Source: DAOTXS01 sp034433515
GTDB lineage: Bacteria > Chloroflexota > Anaerolineae > UBA4142
DNA: 64,000 nucleotides
Assembly: GCA_034433515.1 (NCBI GenBank)
Contig: DAOUAL010000004.1
Span: forward strand, 53,493-117,492
Reading direction: 5' to 3'
Shown in pieces: positions 49,944 through 57,345 of the stretch (position 1 is its first letter; every line of letters begins with the position of its first letter). The notes below the pieces were generated by a model. That model was not told where the DNA came from. It ran no database searches and saw only the letters and a program-made list of their open reading frames with translations. The position numbers were made by a program, and so were the translations under genes.

Positions 49944-50837
49944 ATGAATGACATCAACATTGCCGTGGTACCGGTGGCTGGGCTAGGCACTCGCCTCTTA
50001 CCTGCCACTAAATCCCAGCCCAAAGAAATGTTGCCCGTTGGTCGCAAGCCAGTCGTGCAGTACGTCGTTGAAGAAATGACCCGCGTGGGGATTCAACGTT
50101 TACTTTTTATCACGGGACCTGGCAAGACTTCGATTGAAAATTATTTCGATCTCAATCCGGAACTTATTCAAATGTTGCGTGAGACCGGCAAAGAGGAATT
50201 ACTGGCCGAATTTGAATTTGAGCGCGCGCCGGTGCAGTACTTTTACACGCGCCAACGTCAATTGCTGGGACTCGGGCACGCGGTGCTCTGCGCCCAACCT
50301 TTTGTTGGCAACCAGCCCTTTGTCGTCGCGCTGGGCGATTCGATTATTGGGTTAAACGCGCAAAGCGATATTGTACGCCGAATGATTCACGCCTTTGAAA
50401 CGATGCAAGCCGATGCCGTGGTCGCCTTTGAGCAGGTGCCGCTGAACGAAGTCCACAACTATGGGATCGCCAAACCCAAGACGAACAGCGATGTGTTTGA
50501 AATCGCGGATGTCATTGAAAAGCCCAGTGCCGATGAAGCCCCCAGCAACCTTGCCATCGCCGCGCGCTATGTGTTCGCCCCCAAAATTTTCGATGCTCTC
50601 AAACACACCAAGCCGGGCAAGGGGGGTGAGATTCAACTCACCGATGCGATTCGTCTCATTGTGCAAAATGGCGGCAAGGTGTACGGGATGAAACTGGATG
50701 CGCATGAACGGCGATACGATATTGGAAATTATGATTCCTACTTTCGTGCGTTTGTAGAATTTGCGCTTGCCGATGCGAAACACGGCACGGCATTACGCCA
50801 ATTTGTAGAGCAGTGGATCCATGATCATCATTCGTAA
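49944..50837 (+). CDS. galU: UTP--glucose-1-phosphate uridylyltransferase
   Basis: 297 residues. Nucleotidyltransferase motif VAGLGTRLLPATKSQPKEML, then GIQRLLFITGPGKTSIENYFD, ALGDSIIG and VIEKPSADEAPSNLAIAARYVF, all classic GalU. Makes UDP-glucose from UTP and glucose-1-phosphate. The neighbouring glucuronokinase-like gene raises the possibility that glucuronate-1-phosphate is also used. ATG 49944 is chosen because the family begins just before AVVPVAG; GGAGG lies 11 bases upstream. Confidence 0.94.
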   Translation: MNDINIAVVPVAGLGTRLLPATKSQPKEMLPVGRKPVVQYVVEEMTRVGIQRLLFITGPGKTSIENYFDLNPELIQMLRETGKEELLAEFEFERAPVQYFYTRQRQLLGLGHAVLCAQPFVGNQPFVVALGDSIIGLNAQSDIVRRMIHAFETMQADAVVAFEQVPLNEVHNYGIAKPKTNSDVFEIADVIEKPSADEAPSNLAIAARYVFAPKIFDALKHTKPGKGGEIQLTDAIRLIVQNGGKVYGMKLDAHERRYDIGNYDSYFRAFVEFALADAKHGTALRQFVEQWIHDHHS

Positions 50838-51837
50838 ACGCGCCTACGCGCGCGCCGGCTTGCTGGGCAACCCTTCTGACGGCTATCACGGTAAAACGAT
50901 TTCGATCAGCGTTCGCAATTTCTACGCCGAGGTTGTGCTGTACGAATGGGACACGCTGGAAATCATTTTGGCGGAAGATGACCGCGCGCGGTTTCATTCC
51001 ATCTACGATCTGGCGCGCGATGTCAAACTGCACGGCTATTACGGCGGCATTCGTCTGATCAAGGCAACGATCAAACGCTTTGTGGATTATTGCGAACGCA
51101 AGGGTTGGAAATTGCATGACCGCAATTTTTCGATTCGCTATCAAACCACGATTCCACGTCAAGTGGGACTTGCCGGTTCAAGCGGGCTGATTGTAGCCAC
51201 CCTGCGTTGTCTGATGGAATTTTACGGCGTCGAAATTCCACGCGAGGTGCAACCCAGTCTGGTGCTCGCCGTCGAAAATGAAGAGTTGGGCATTGCGGCT
51301 GGGTTGCAAGATCGTGTGATCCAAGTGTACGAGGGCTTGGTCTATATGGATTTCGATAAGGCGTGCGAACGTCTGGTGGACGGATACAAGACCTATGTGT
51401 ACGACCCACTCGATCCAACGCTCTTACCGCCGCTCTATGTGTCGTATTCCGTCGCGTTGAGTGAGCCCACCGAAGTGTTTCATAACGATATTCGTGGTCG
51501 CTACAATCGCGGCGAAGAACCAGTGGTCAAGGCGATGCAGCGGTTTGCCGAAATTGCCTCTCAGGGCCGTGAAGCCATCTTGCATCGAGAGGTGGATCGG
51601 TTGGCACAACTCATCAATGAAAATTTTGATACGCGGCGAAGTATTTACAACATCGCTCCTTGGCAAGTGCAGATGGTCGAGACGGCGCGTGCGTGTGGTG
51701 CCAGTGCGAAATTTGCCGGCTCCGGGGGTGCAATTATCGGAACATATCGCGACGAAGCCATGTTCGAGCGGCTGAGCGAGGCCATGGCAAAGATCGGTTG
51801 TGCGACGATCAAGCCGGAAATCATTGCCACTCCCTAG
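50821..51837 (+). CDS. GHMP kinase, glucuronokinase-like
   Basis: 338 residues. The N-terminus ARAGLLGNPSDGYHGKTISI is the hallmark of plant-type glucuronokinases. The GHMP ATP loop is PRQVGLAGSSGLIVATLR, and the C-terminal motif is GASAKFAGSGGAIIG. It would phosphorylate a sugar, most likely D-glucuronate, at the anomeric carbon. Overlaps galU by 17 bp, so the product could be activated to a UDP-sugar by the adjacent enzyme. Substrate assignment is by family resemblance only. Confidence 0.8.
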   Translation: MIIIRKRAYARAGLLGNPSDGYHGKTISISVRNFYAEVVLYEWDTLEIILAEDDRARFHSIYDLARDVKLHGYYGGIRLIKATIKRFVDYCERKGWKLHDRNFSIRYQTTIPRQVGLAGSSGLIVATLRCLMEFYGVEIPREVQPSLVLAVENEELGIAAGLQDRVIQVYEGLVYMDFDKACERLVDGYKTYVYDPLDPTLLPPLYVSYSVALSEPTEVFHNDIRGRYNRGEEPVVKAMQRFAEIASQGREAILHREVDRLAQLINENFDTRRSIYNIAPWQVQMVETARACGASAKFAGSGGAIIGTYRDEAMFERLSEAMAKIGCATIKPEIIATP

Positions 51838-51840
51838 TCT

Positions 51841-52716
51841 ATGGTGACAAGCAAACAATATATTTTGCCGTTCGATTCTGAACAGGCGACGCTTGAGAAT
51901 GCCGGCGGCAAAGGCGCGAATCTGGCGCGTCTGGTGCAAGCCGGCTTTCCAGTTCCAAACGGATTCATCATTGCGACGTCGGCGTACCGCGATTTTGTGA
52001 ATGCCAACGCGCTCGATGAAACGATCCAGCGTGCGCTAGCCGATGTGCCTGAATCAGCTTCTGCTACCATTCGTCGAGCGTTTGAGCAAGGTGCAATACC
52101 TCAAGAACTGGCACAGGAAATTATTGCGGCGTATCATCGGCTAGGTCGCTCTGAACCGGGTGGCGCCGTTGCCGTTCGTTCATCGGCGACAACGGAGGAT
52201 TTGCCGGGCTTGTCTTTTGCCGGGCAACACGAGTCGTTGCTCAATGTTGTTGGGGATGAGGCGTTGCTGCGCGGGGTGATCAAGTGTTGGGCAAGTTTGT
52301 GGACGGCGCGCGCAATCGCTTATCGGGCGCGCAATCGAGTTGAGCACGATCGTGTCGCGCTGGCGGTGATTGTGCAAACGATGGTGCCCAGTGAATTTGC
52401 TGGCGTGTTGTTCACGGCGAATCCAATGACCGGCGCGCAGACCGAAATCGTGATTGAAGCCGTGCCGGGTTTGGGAGAAGCGTTGGTCAGCGGACAAGCC
52501 GAGCCGGATTTTTACATCGTGGATGGGGTGCGCAAAAAGATCGTAACGAAAACGCTCAGCGCGTACCGCCCAGCTGTGCCCGAGGCACACATCATCGAAC
52601 TGGCAGACTTGGGCAAACGCGTGGCGGAAACGTTGGGTGCGCCGCAAGATATTGAATGGGCGTGGGCACGCGGCAAATTTTTCTTGTTGCAAGCGCGACC
52701 GATTACCACGCTGTAA
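51841..52716 (+). CDS. Stand-alone PPDK_N / PEP-synthase ATP-grasp domain protein
   Basis: 291 residues matching only the N-terminal ATP-binding domain of PEP synthase/PPDK: GGKGANLARLVQAGFPVPNGFII, AVRSSATTEDLPGLSFAGQHES, VIVQTMVPSEFAGVLFTANP and the C-terminal IEWAWARGKFFLLQARPI. The swivelling phospho-His domain and the PEP/pyruvate-binding barrel are absent, and no gene for them lies nearby. It may be a subunit of a split synthase, or use its ATP site for another phosphotransfer. Starts three bases after the GHMP kinase stop; third gene of the operon. Confidence 0.85.
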   Translation: MVTSKQYILPFDSEQATLENAGGKGANLARLVQAGFPVPNGFIIATSAYRDFVNANALDETIQRALADVPESASATIRRAFEQGAIPQELAQEIIAAYHRLGRSEPGGAVAVRSSATTEDLPGLSFAGQHESLLNVVGDEALLRGVIKCWASLWTARAIAYRARNRVEHDRVALAVIVQTMVPSEFAGVLFTANPMTGAQTEIVIEAVPGLGEALVSGQAEPDFYIVDGVRKKIVTKTLSAYRPAVPEAHIIELADLGKRVAETLGAPQDIEWAWARGKFFLLQARPITTL

Positions 52717-52739
52717 AGGTCTTTGAATTCCACATGCTT

Positions 52740-52784
52740 TTTCCATCACCTCTCCATTATTTCTCCACACCATAGTTTTATGAT
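52740..52784 (+). promoter_or_regulatory. Promoter A with three 11-bp direct repeats
   Basis: TTTCCATCACC (52740-52750), TCTCCATTATT (52751-52761) and TCTCCACACCA (52762-52772) lie head to tail. A 6-bp gap and TATGAT (52779-52784) follow. There is no separate good -35 box; the last repeat covers that position. The design suits activation by an OmpR/PhoB-type regulator, such as the one encoded at 55237. Confidence 0.68.
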
Positions 52785-52834
52785 GTGGGCAGACAAGCGG
52801 AACAATCCGCGACAAAAATATAGGGAGGTGTAAA

Positions 52835-53404
52835 ATGAAAAAGTTGGTTGTGGTTGGTTCGATCGCGTTGTTCGTGGCGATCATCGGCGTGGCGATGCTG
52901 GGTGTGAATGCAGCATCGGCGCAGGGTCCCACGCCCCCGGCGTATGGGCGCACGTTGGGGATGGGCATGGGTGGATTCGGTGGCCCGCAAAACTCACTGG
53001 TCGCTGTGGCAGCTAAGGTTTTGGGGATGGATCAAACTGCCCTCGTCGCTGAACTCAACGCTGGGAAAACTATCGCCGATGTCGCCAAGGCGAAGAATGT
53101 GGCGGTGGACAAGATCGTAGAGGCGTTTGTGGCAGAGCGCGCCCAAGCGCTCAAAGCGGCAGTGGATGCCAAACGCATCACGCAAGCCCAAGCCGATGCC
53201 ACGCTCGCGGCGATCAAGGCGCACGCTCAGCAAGATGTGAACGCCAAACTGACGCCGCATGCGTACGGTGTCGGGCGCGGTTATGGAATGGGACTCGGTT
53301 TCGTAGATGCGAACAATGACGGTATCTGCGATCATTGTGGCGCACAACCGCCCGCCGGTCAAGCCGGGCAATCCTTTGGACCCCGTGGCCGTTGGACGCG
53401 CTAA
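52835..53404 (+). CDS. Secreted small protein with Gly/Met-rich segments and a C-terminal DxNxDGxCxxC motif
   Basis: 189 residues. Signal peptide MKKLVVVGSIALFVAIIGVA to ASAQG. A Gly/Met segment (LGMGMGGFGG) precedes a helical region of DUF2680-like character (KTIADVAKAKNVAVDKIVEAFVAERAQAL). A second Gly-rich stretch (GYGMGLGF) and DANNDGICDHCG follow, the last an EF-hand-like acidic loop with a CxxC pair. A metal-binding or redox function is plausible but unproven. The start has GGGAGGTG, and the gene is controlled by the repeat-bearing promoter A. Confidence 0.75.
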   Translation: MKKLVVVGSIALFVAIIGVAMLGVNAASAQGPTPPAYGRTLGMGMGGFGGPQNSLVAVAAKVLGMDQTALVAELNAGKTIADVAKAKNVAVDKIVEAFVAERAQALKAAVDAKRITQAQADATLAAIKAHAQQDVNAKLTPHAYGVGRGYGMGLGFVDANNDGICDHCGAQPPAGQAGQSFGPRGRWTR

Positions 53405-53414
53405 CCGGTTAGGT

Positions 53415-53447
53415 AATGCGACGCTCGTAAAGAGCGTCGCATTTTTT
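53415..53447 (+). terminator. Terminator after the small secreted protein
   Basis: A 12-bp perfect stem, AATGCGACGCTC (53415-53426) / GAGCGTCGCATT (53432-53443), followed by TTTT. Confidence 0.9.
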
Positions 53448-53468
53448 ATTGGTTGCGCATTCACAAAT

Positions 53469-53513
53469 TTTCTATCGCTGCTCCATCACTTGTCCACATC
53501 ATTTGAGTAGAAT
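53469..53513 (+). promoter_or_regulatory. Promoter B with three 11-bp direct repeats
   Basis: TTTCTATCGCT (53469-53479), GCTCCATCACT (53480-53490), TGTCCACATCA (53491-53501), a 6-bp gap, then TAGAAT (53508-53513). Repeat number, phase and distance to the -10 box are identical to promoter A. Confidence 0.68.
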
Positions 53514-53545
53514 AGCGTTAGAAAAAATCAAACGCAGGAGAAATC

Positions 53546-54472
53546 ATGTCCACGCAAAATCTGTATCTTGATTTCAAATCACCCAAGCCCCCGGCGATGG
53601 CACGGAAATACCGGATGGTCTGGACTGAACGAATTCGCCACCTGGTTCAGATGTTTTTCGCCGGATTCATTTTGTACACGAGTGTCGTTCACAACACGGC
53701 GACCACTGAGGGCGCGACTGCCTCCATTGACGCCTTGTGCCCGTTCGGTGGTTTGGAAACGTTGTGGCGCTGGCTGGTCACCGGCGGACAGTACGTCTCC
53801 AAGACGCACTTGTCCAACTTGGTGCTAGGGTTAGGGTTGCTCATTGGTGTGTTATTGGCAGGGGGCGCGTTTTGCGGTTGGGTTTGCCCATTCGGCGCGG
53901 TGCAAGATTTGCTTTCGTGGGTGCGTGCCAAACTGCACATCAAAGAAGTCCACGTGCCGGAGAAATTGGATCGCATCTTGCGCTATGGTCGCTTTGTGGT
54001 CCTTGCGTTCGTCCTCATTCAAACGATCACGCTCGTCAAACTCTGGTTCGCCGATTGGGATCCCTATCGAACTCTCTTTGGTTTGGGCTGGCTCTTTGAA
54101 TTCAATCTCGCTGAAGCGTGGGGCGCGTACTTGGTCGTCATCGTCATCCTCATCGCGTCCCTCTTTATCGAACGGGCTTGGTGTCGGTATCTGTGTCCGC
54201 TCGGTGGCGCGCTGAGTTTGTTGGGGAACCTATCATTGCTGCGGATTCGTCGCAATGGCGAAGCGTGCAAAGGATGCAACGTGTGCGAGAAACCTTGCCC
54301 GGTCAAATTGCCGGTCGCTACCGCTCACACGATCAGTGCCAACTGCATCGGTTGTCTGGCGTGTGTGGAAGCATGCCCGCGGCACGGCACACTAGAAGTA
54401 CAGGTTGCACCCGCGTGGCTTGATGGGTTACGCCGATTGTTCAAGCGCAGTTCGATGACATCTCAAGTTTAA
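53546..54472 (+). CDS. NapH/NosR-like polyferredoxin membrane protein
   Basis: 308 residues. Four to five membrane helices carry CxxxCP motifs at their ends (DALCPFGG; CGWVCPFGAVQ; CRYLCPLGGALS). Two [4Fe-4S] ferredoxin motifs follow near the C-terminus, CKGCNVCEKPCP and CIGCLACVEACP. Such proteins move electrons across or along the membrane to periplasmic partners. Expressed from promoter B together with the next gene, 15 bp away. Confidence 0.9.
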   Translation: MSTQNLYLDFKSPKPPAMARKYRMVWTERIRHLVQMFFAGFILYTSVVHNTATTEGATASIDALCPFGGLETLWRWLVTGGQYVSKTHLSNLVLGLGLLIGVLLAGGAFCGWVCPFGAVQDLLSWVRAKLHIKEVHVPEKLDRILRYGRFVVLAFVLIQTITLVKLWFADWDPYRTLFGLGWLFEFNLAEAWGAYLVVIVILIASLFIERAWCRYLCPLGGALSLLGNLSLLRIRRNGEACKGCNVCEKPCPVKLPVATAHTISANCIGCLACVEACPRHGTLEVQVAPAWLDGLRRLFKRSSMTSQV

Positions 54473-54487
54473 TCGGGAGAATTTAAA

Positions 54488-55162
54488 ATGCGTGTCCATC
54501 CATTCTTTATGCCGATGATTATCATCGGGGCATTGTTTGCAACTGTCTTCACCGCGCAAGCGATGGGTCAATGGTCAACAAGTGGCAAGACCTCTGTGGA
54601 TCTCACGAAACTCACACCCGCTGACATCAAGGGTTGGATGACGATTCAGCAAGTCAGTGAGGGGCTTGACGTTCCCCCTGAATGGGTGTACGAAGCCGGG
54701 AACATTCCCGCCGATGTTCCCCCTACGACTGCCATGAAGGACCTGGAGAAACTTGTGCCCGGTTTTGAGACATCGGCGATGCGTGATGCGTTGACCGCTA
54801 GATTGAGTGGCACAACGGCGCCAAGTGTGGAATCTAGCGTTACGCCAACACCGGTTGCCACACCCAAACCAACCGGCGTCGTTGGCGCAACGGCGACTGC
54901 CAAAGCCGTAACAGGCGAAACGCATGCCACACCCACGCCGATTCCCGCCGGTCAAGCGATGCCTGCCGATCAAATCAAAGGCAAGCATACCCTCAAAGAA
55001 GTGAGTGAATTGTGTGCAGTACCCTTGGACAAGATTCTGGCGGGCTTGAAACTTGATCCCAAGACCGACCCGAATACGGCGATCAAGGACTTGATTTCCG
55101 CCGGCAAAATTTCTGAGGCAACCGATGTGCAAAAGGTGGTTGCCGATTTGCAGAAAAAATAA
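54488..55162 (+). CDS. Membrane-anchored protein with duplicated IKG...VP...KDL helical domain
   Basis: 224 residues. N-terminal membrane anchor or uncleaved signal (PMIIIGALFATVFTAQAM). Two copies of a helical unit flank a Thr/Pro/Ala linker: copy 1 at 42-105 (ADIKGWMTIQQVSEGLDVP...AMKDLEKL) and copy 2 at 157-222 (DQIKGKHTLKEVSELCAVP...AIKDLISA). The same kind of unit is known as a tail on polyferredoxin proteins in anaerobes, so it is probably a partner of the NapH-like protein just upstream. Biochemical role unknown. Confidence 0.7.
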   Translation: MRVHPFFMPMIIIGALFATVFTAQAMGQWSTSGKTSVDLTKLTPADIKGWMTIQQVSEGLDVPPEWVYEAGNIPADVPPTTAMKDLEKLVPGFETSAMRDALTARLSGTTAPSVESSVTPTPVATPKPTGVVGATATAKAVTGETHATPTPIPAGQAMPADQIKGKHTLKEVSELCAVPLDKILAGLKLDPKTDPNTAIKDLISAGKISEATDVQKVVADLQKK

Positions 55163-55230
55163 AGAATAAAACGTAAAGCGTAAAATAATCCGCCAGCATT
55201 TTACGTTTTGCGCTTTACGCTTTATAATGA
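55163..55230. repeat. AACGTAAAGCGTAAA / TTTACGCTTT inverted word repeat
   Basis: CGTAAAAT and ATTTTACG pair closely around a 11-nt loop, flanked by GTAAAGCG and CGCTTTAC words. It sits between the anchored protein and the OmpR regulator, and could attenuate or process the transcript. Same design principle as the arrays at 10411 and 36212 but with different words. Confidence 0.65.
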
Positions 55231-55236
55231 TTACCA

Positions 55237-55959
55237 ATGGCTCAACGAATTCTTGTGGTAGATGACGATAAACAAATTGTCCGGCTGGTCTCTTCCTATC
55301 TGGAGCAAGCCGGCTATACGCTCTTGACGGCGTACGATGGTGAAGACGCGATGCGCATCATTCGCCGCGAGCGCCCCGATCTTATCGTGCTTGATCTAAT
55401 GTTGCCCAAGCACGATGGTTATGAGATCACCAAATGGTTGCGCGCCGATCCTGCGCTGGCGGCGACGCCGATTCTGATGCTCACCGCGCGCGTGGAAGAC
55501 AGCGACAAGATTCTGGGTTTGGAACTGGGCGCAGACGATTACTTGACCAAGCCGTTCAACCCACGCGAAGTGGTTGCGCGCGTGCGAGCGATTCTGCGCC
55601 GCGCGATGGCGGGTCCCACCACGCCGCGCGTGTTGCAAGTGGGCGATCTAAAACTCGATGTGGATCGTCACGAGGTTACGCTGGCTGGGCGCACCATCGA
55701 AACAACGCCCACCGAATTTGCCTTGCTCAAGACTTTGATGGAGAATCCCAATCGTGCCTTCACGCGGGGCGAGTTGATCGAGCAAGCCCTGGGTTATGCC
55801 TACGAAGGAATGGATCGCACGCTCGATAGTCACATCAAAAACTTGCGCAAGAAAATCGAAGAGGATCCCAGCGCGCCGCGTTACATCGAAACCGTGTTTG
55901 GCGTGGGTTATCGAATGAACGATATGTCTGACCCGAGTCCCAAGAAAGGTAAACGATGA
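55237..55959 (+). CDS. OmpR/PhoB-family response regulator
   Basis: 240 residues. Receiver: LVVDDDKQ pocket, phosphoacceptor Asp in LIVLDLMLPKHDGYE, and Lys in DDYLTKPFNPRE. The winged-helix domain has TPTEFALLKTLMENPNRAFTRGELI and SHIKNLRKKIEEDP...IETVFGVGYRM. It is the obvious candidate to bind the 11-bp repeats of promoters A and B. Its stop overlaps the kinase start (ATGA). Confidence 0.93.
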   Translation: MAQRILVVDDDKQIVRLVSSYLEQAGYTLLTAYDGEDAMRIIRRERPDLIVLDLMLPKHDGYEITKWLRADPALAATPILMLTARVEDSDKILGLELGADDYLTKPFNPREVVARVRAILRRAMAGPTTPRVLQVGDLKLDVDRHEVTLAGRTIETTPTEFALLKTLMENPNRAFTRGELIEQALGYAYEGMDRTLDSHIKNLRKKIEEDPSAPRYIETVFGVGYRMNDMSDPSPKKGKR

Positions 55960-57338
55960 ATCGTCTGTGGGTGCGGCTGGCATTGGCGTTTATTGTGGTC
56001 AATCTCATCGTGGTGCTGGCGATTGCTTGGCTCGCCGACACAAGTGCAACCAACCAATTTCAACAATATCTGATGCGCCAAGATATGCTGACGCAGATGG
56101 GCTTGGTGGATGAATTGGCGGCGTTGTATCAACGCACCGGGAATTGGGATGGGGCAAGTCAAGTGATCGCCGCTTACAATATGCCGATGATGCGCGGGCG
56201 GGGTGTGGGTGCCGGGATGATGGGACGCAATCAACCCACGGTACTGGTCGCGGATGCTCAAGGGCGCGTAGTGTACGATGAACGTAATCAACGGCTGGGG
56301 AGTGTGTTGAGCGCGGCAGAACGTGCGAATGGGCAAACCATCACGGTCAATGATCGCATTGTGGGCTATTTGATTTTGGAGCAACCCAGTCGCCGAGTTC
56401 TTGCACCAACCGAACAAACTTTTCTTGATCAGTTGCGCCAAACCTTGGTGCTTGCCGGCTTGGCGGCGATCGGGTTGAGTATCGTTTTGGGTCTGCTCAT
56501 CAGTCGTACGCTCGCCGCGCCGCTGGCGCATTTGGCGCAAGCCGCGCGCCAGTTTGCCGCGCGAGATTGGAATGTGCGTGTTCGCGTGCAAGGCGCGGAT
56601 GAAATCGCTGAGGTCGCGCGCGAATTCAACGCGATGGCAGACGAGATTCAGCGTGCCGAAACGTTGCGGCGAAATTTGATGGCAGACATTGCACACGAAT
56701 TGCGGACACCACTCACCGTGTTGCAAGGCAACCTGAGCGCAATGCTCGATGGGGTGTATCCGCTCGAACGCGCGGAAATTGCCACGCTGTACGATGAAAC
56801 TCGGTTGCTCCGTCGCTTGGTGGACGATTTGCGCGAACTTGCGCTGGCGGAAGCCGGGCAGTTGCACTTGGAATTGCAACCCACCGATCTTGCCCCGCTC
56901 ATCGAATCAACTGGGGCGAGTTTTGCAGCAGTGGCGGAGATGCAAGATGTTCGTTTGAATGTCGAAGTAAAAAGTTTGCCCCGTGTGCAGGTGGATGCCG
57001 ATCGGTTGGCGCAAGTTTTGCGCAACTTGATGTCCAATGCGTTGCGGCACACCCCTCAAGGCGGCCAGGTAACTCTCGCAGCGGTGGTTACCCAAGACCA
57101 AAATGTGCGCGTGAGCGTCTCGGATACCGGCGAAGGTATTGCGCCGGAAGATTTGCCGCATGTGTTTGATCGCTTTTATCGCGGCGACAAGTCGCGGGCA
57201 CGGACAAGTGGCGGCACCGGTTTGGGGCTTGCGATTGCCAAAGCACTGGTGGAAGCGATGGGCGGCACCATCGGCGTAACGAGTGAAGTTGGACGCGGTA
57301 CGCAGGTTTGGTTTACTTTGCCCCGTGCAGCCGAATGA
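55956..57338 (+). CDS. Sensor histidine kinase with Met/Gly-rich sensor loop
   Basis: 460 residues. Membrane helices at 7-27 and 163-183. The sensor between them has a loop NMPMMRGRGVGAGMMG at 75-90, rich in methionine. HAMP at about 185-235, and HisKA with His247 in MADIAHELRTPLT. HATPase: NLMSNALRHTP, DTGEGI and GGTGLGLAIAKALVEAMGG. Partner of the OmpR-type regulator. The Met-rich loop could bind Cu(I) or a similar soft metal, which would fit the Met-rich secreted protein at 52835; this is speculative. Confidence 0.9.
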   Translation: MNRLWVRLALAFIVVNLIVVLAIAWLADTSATNQFQQYLMRQDMLTQMGLVDELAALYQRTGNWDGASQVIAAYNMPMMRGRGVGAGMMGRNQPTVLVADAQGRVVYDERNQRLGSVLSAAERANGQTITVNDRIVGYLILEQPSRRVLAPTEQTFLDQLRQTLVLAGLAAIGLSIVLGLLISRTLAAPLAHLAQAARQFAARDWNVRVRVQGADEIAEVAREFNAMADEIQRAETLRRNLMADIAHELRTPLTVLQGNLSAMLDGVYPLERAEIATLYDETRLLRRLVDDLRELALAEAGQLHLELQPTDLAPLIESTGASFAAVAEMQDVRLNVEVKSLPRVQVDADRLAQVLRNLMSNALRHTPQGGQVTLAAVVTQDQNVRVSVSDTGEGIAPEDLPHVFDRFYRGDKSRARTSGGTGLGLAIAKALVEAMGGTIGVTSEVGRGTQVWFTLPRAAE

Positions 57339-57345
57339 GAGCACC

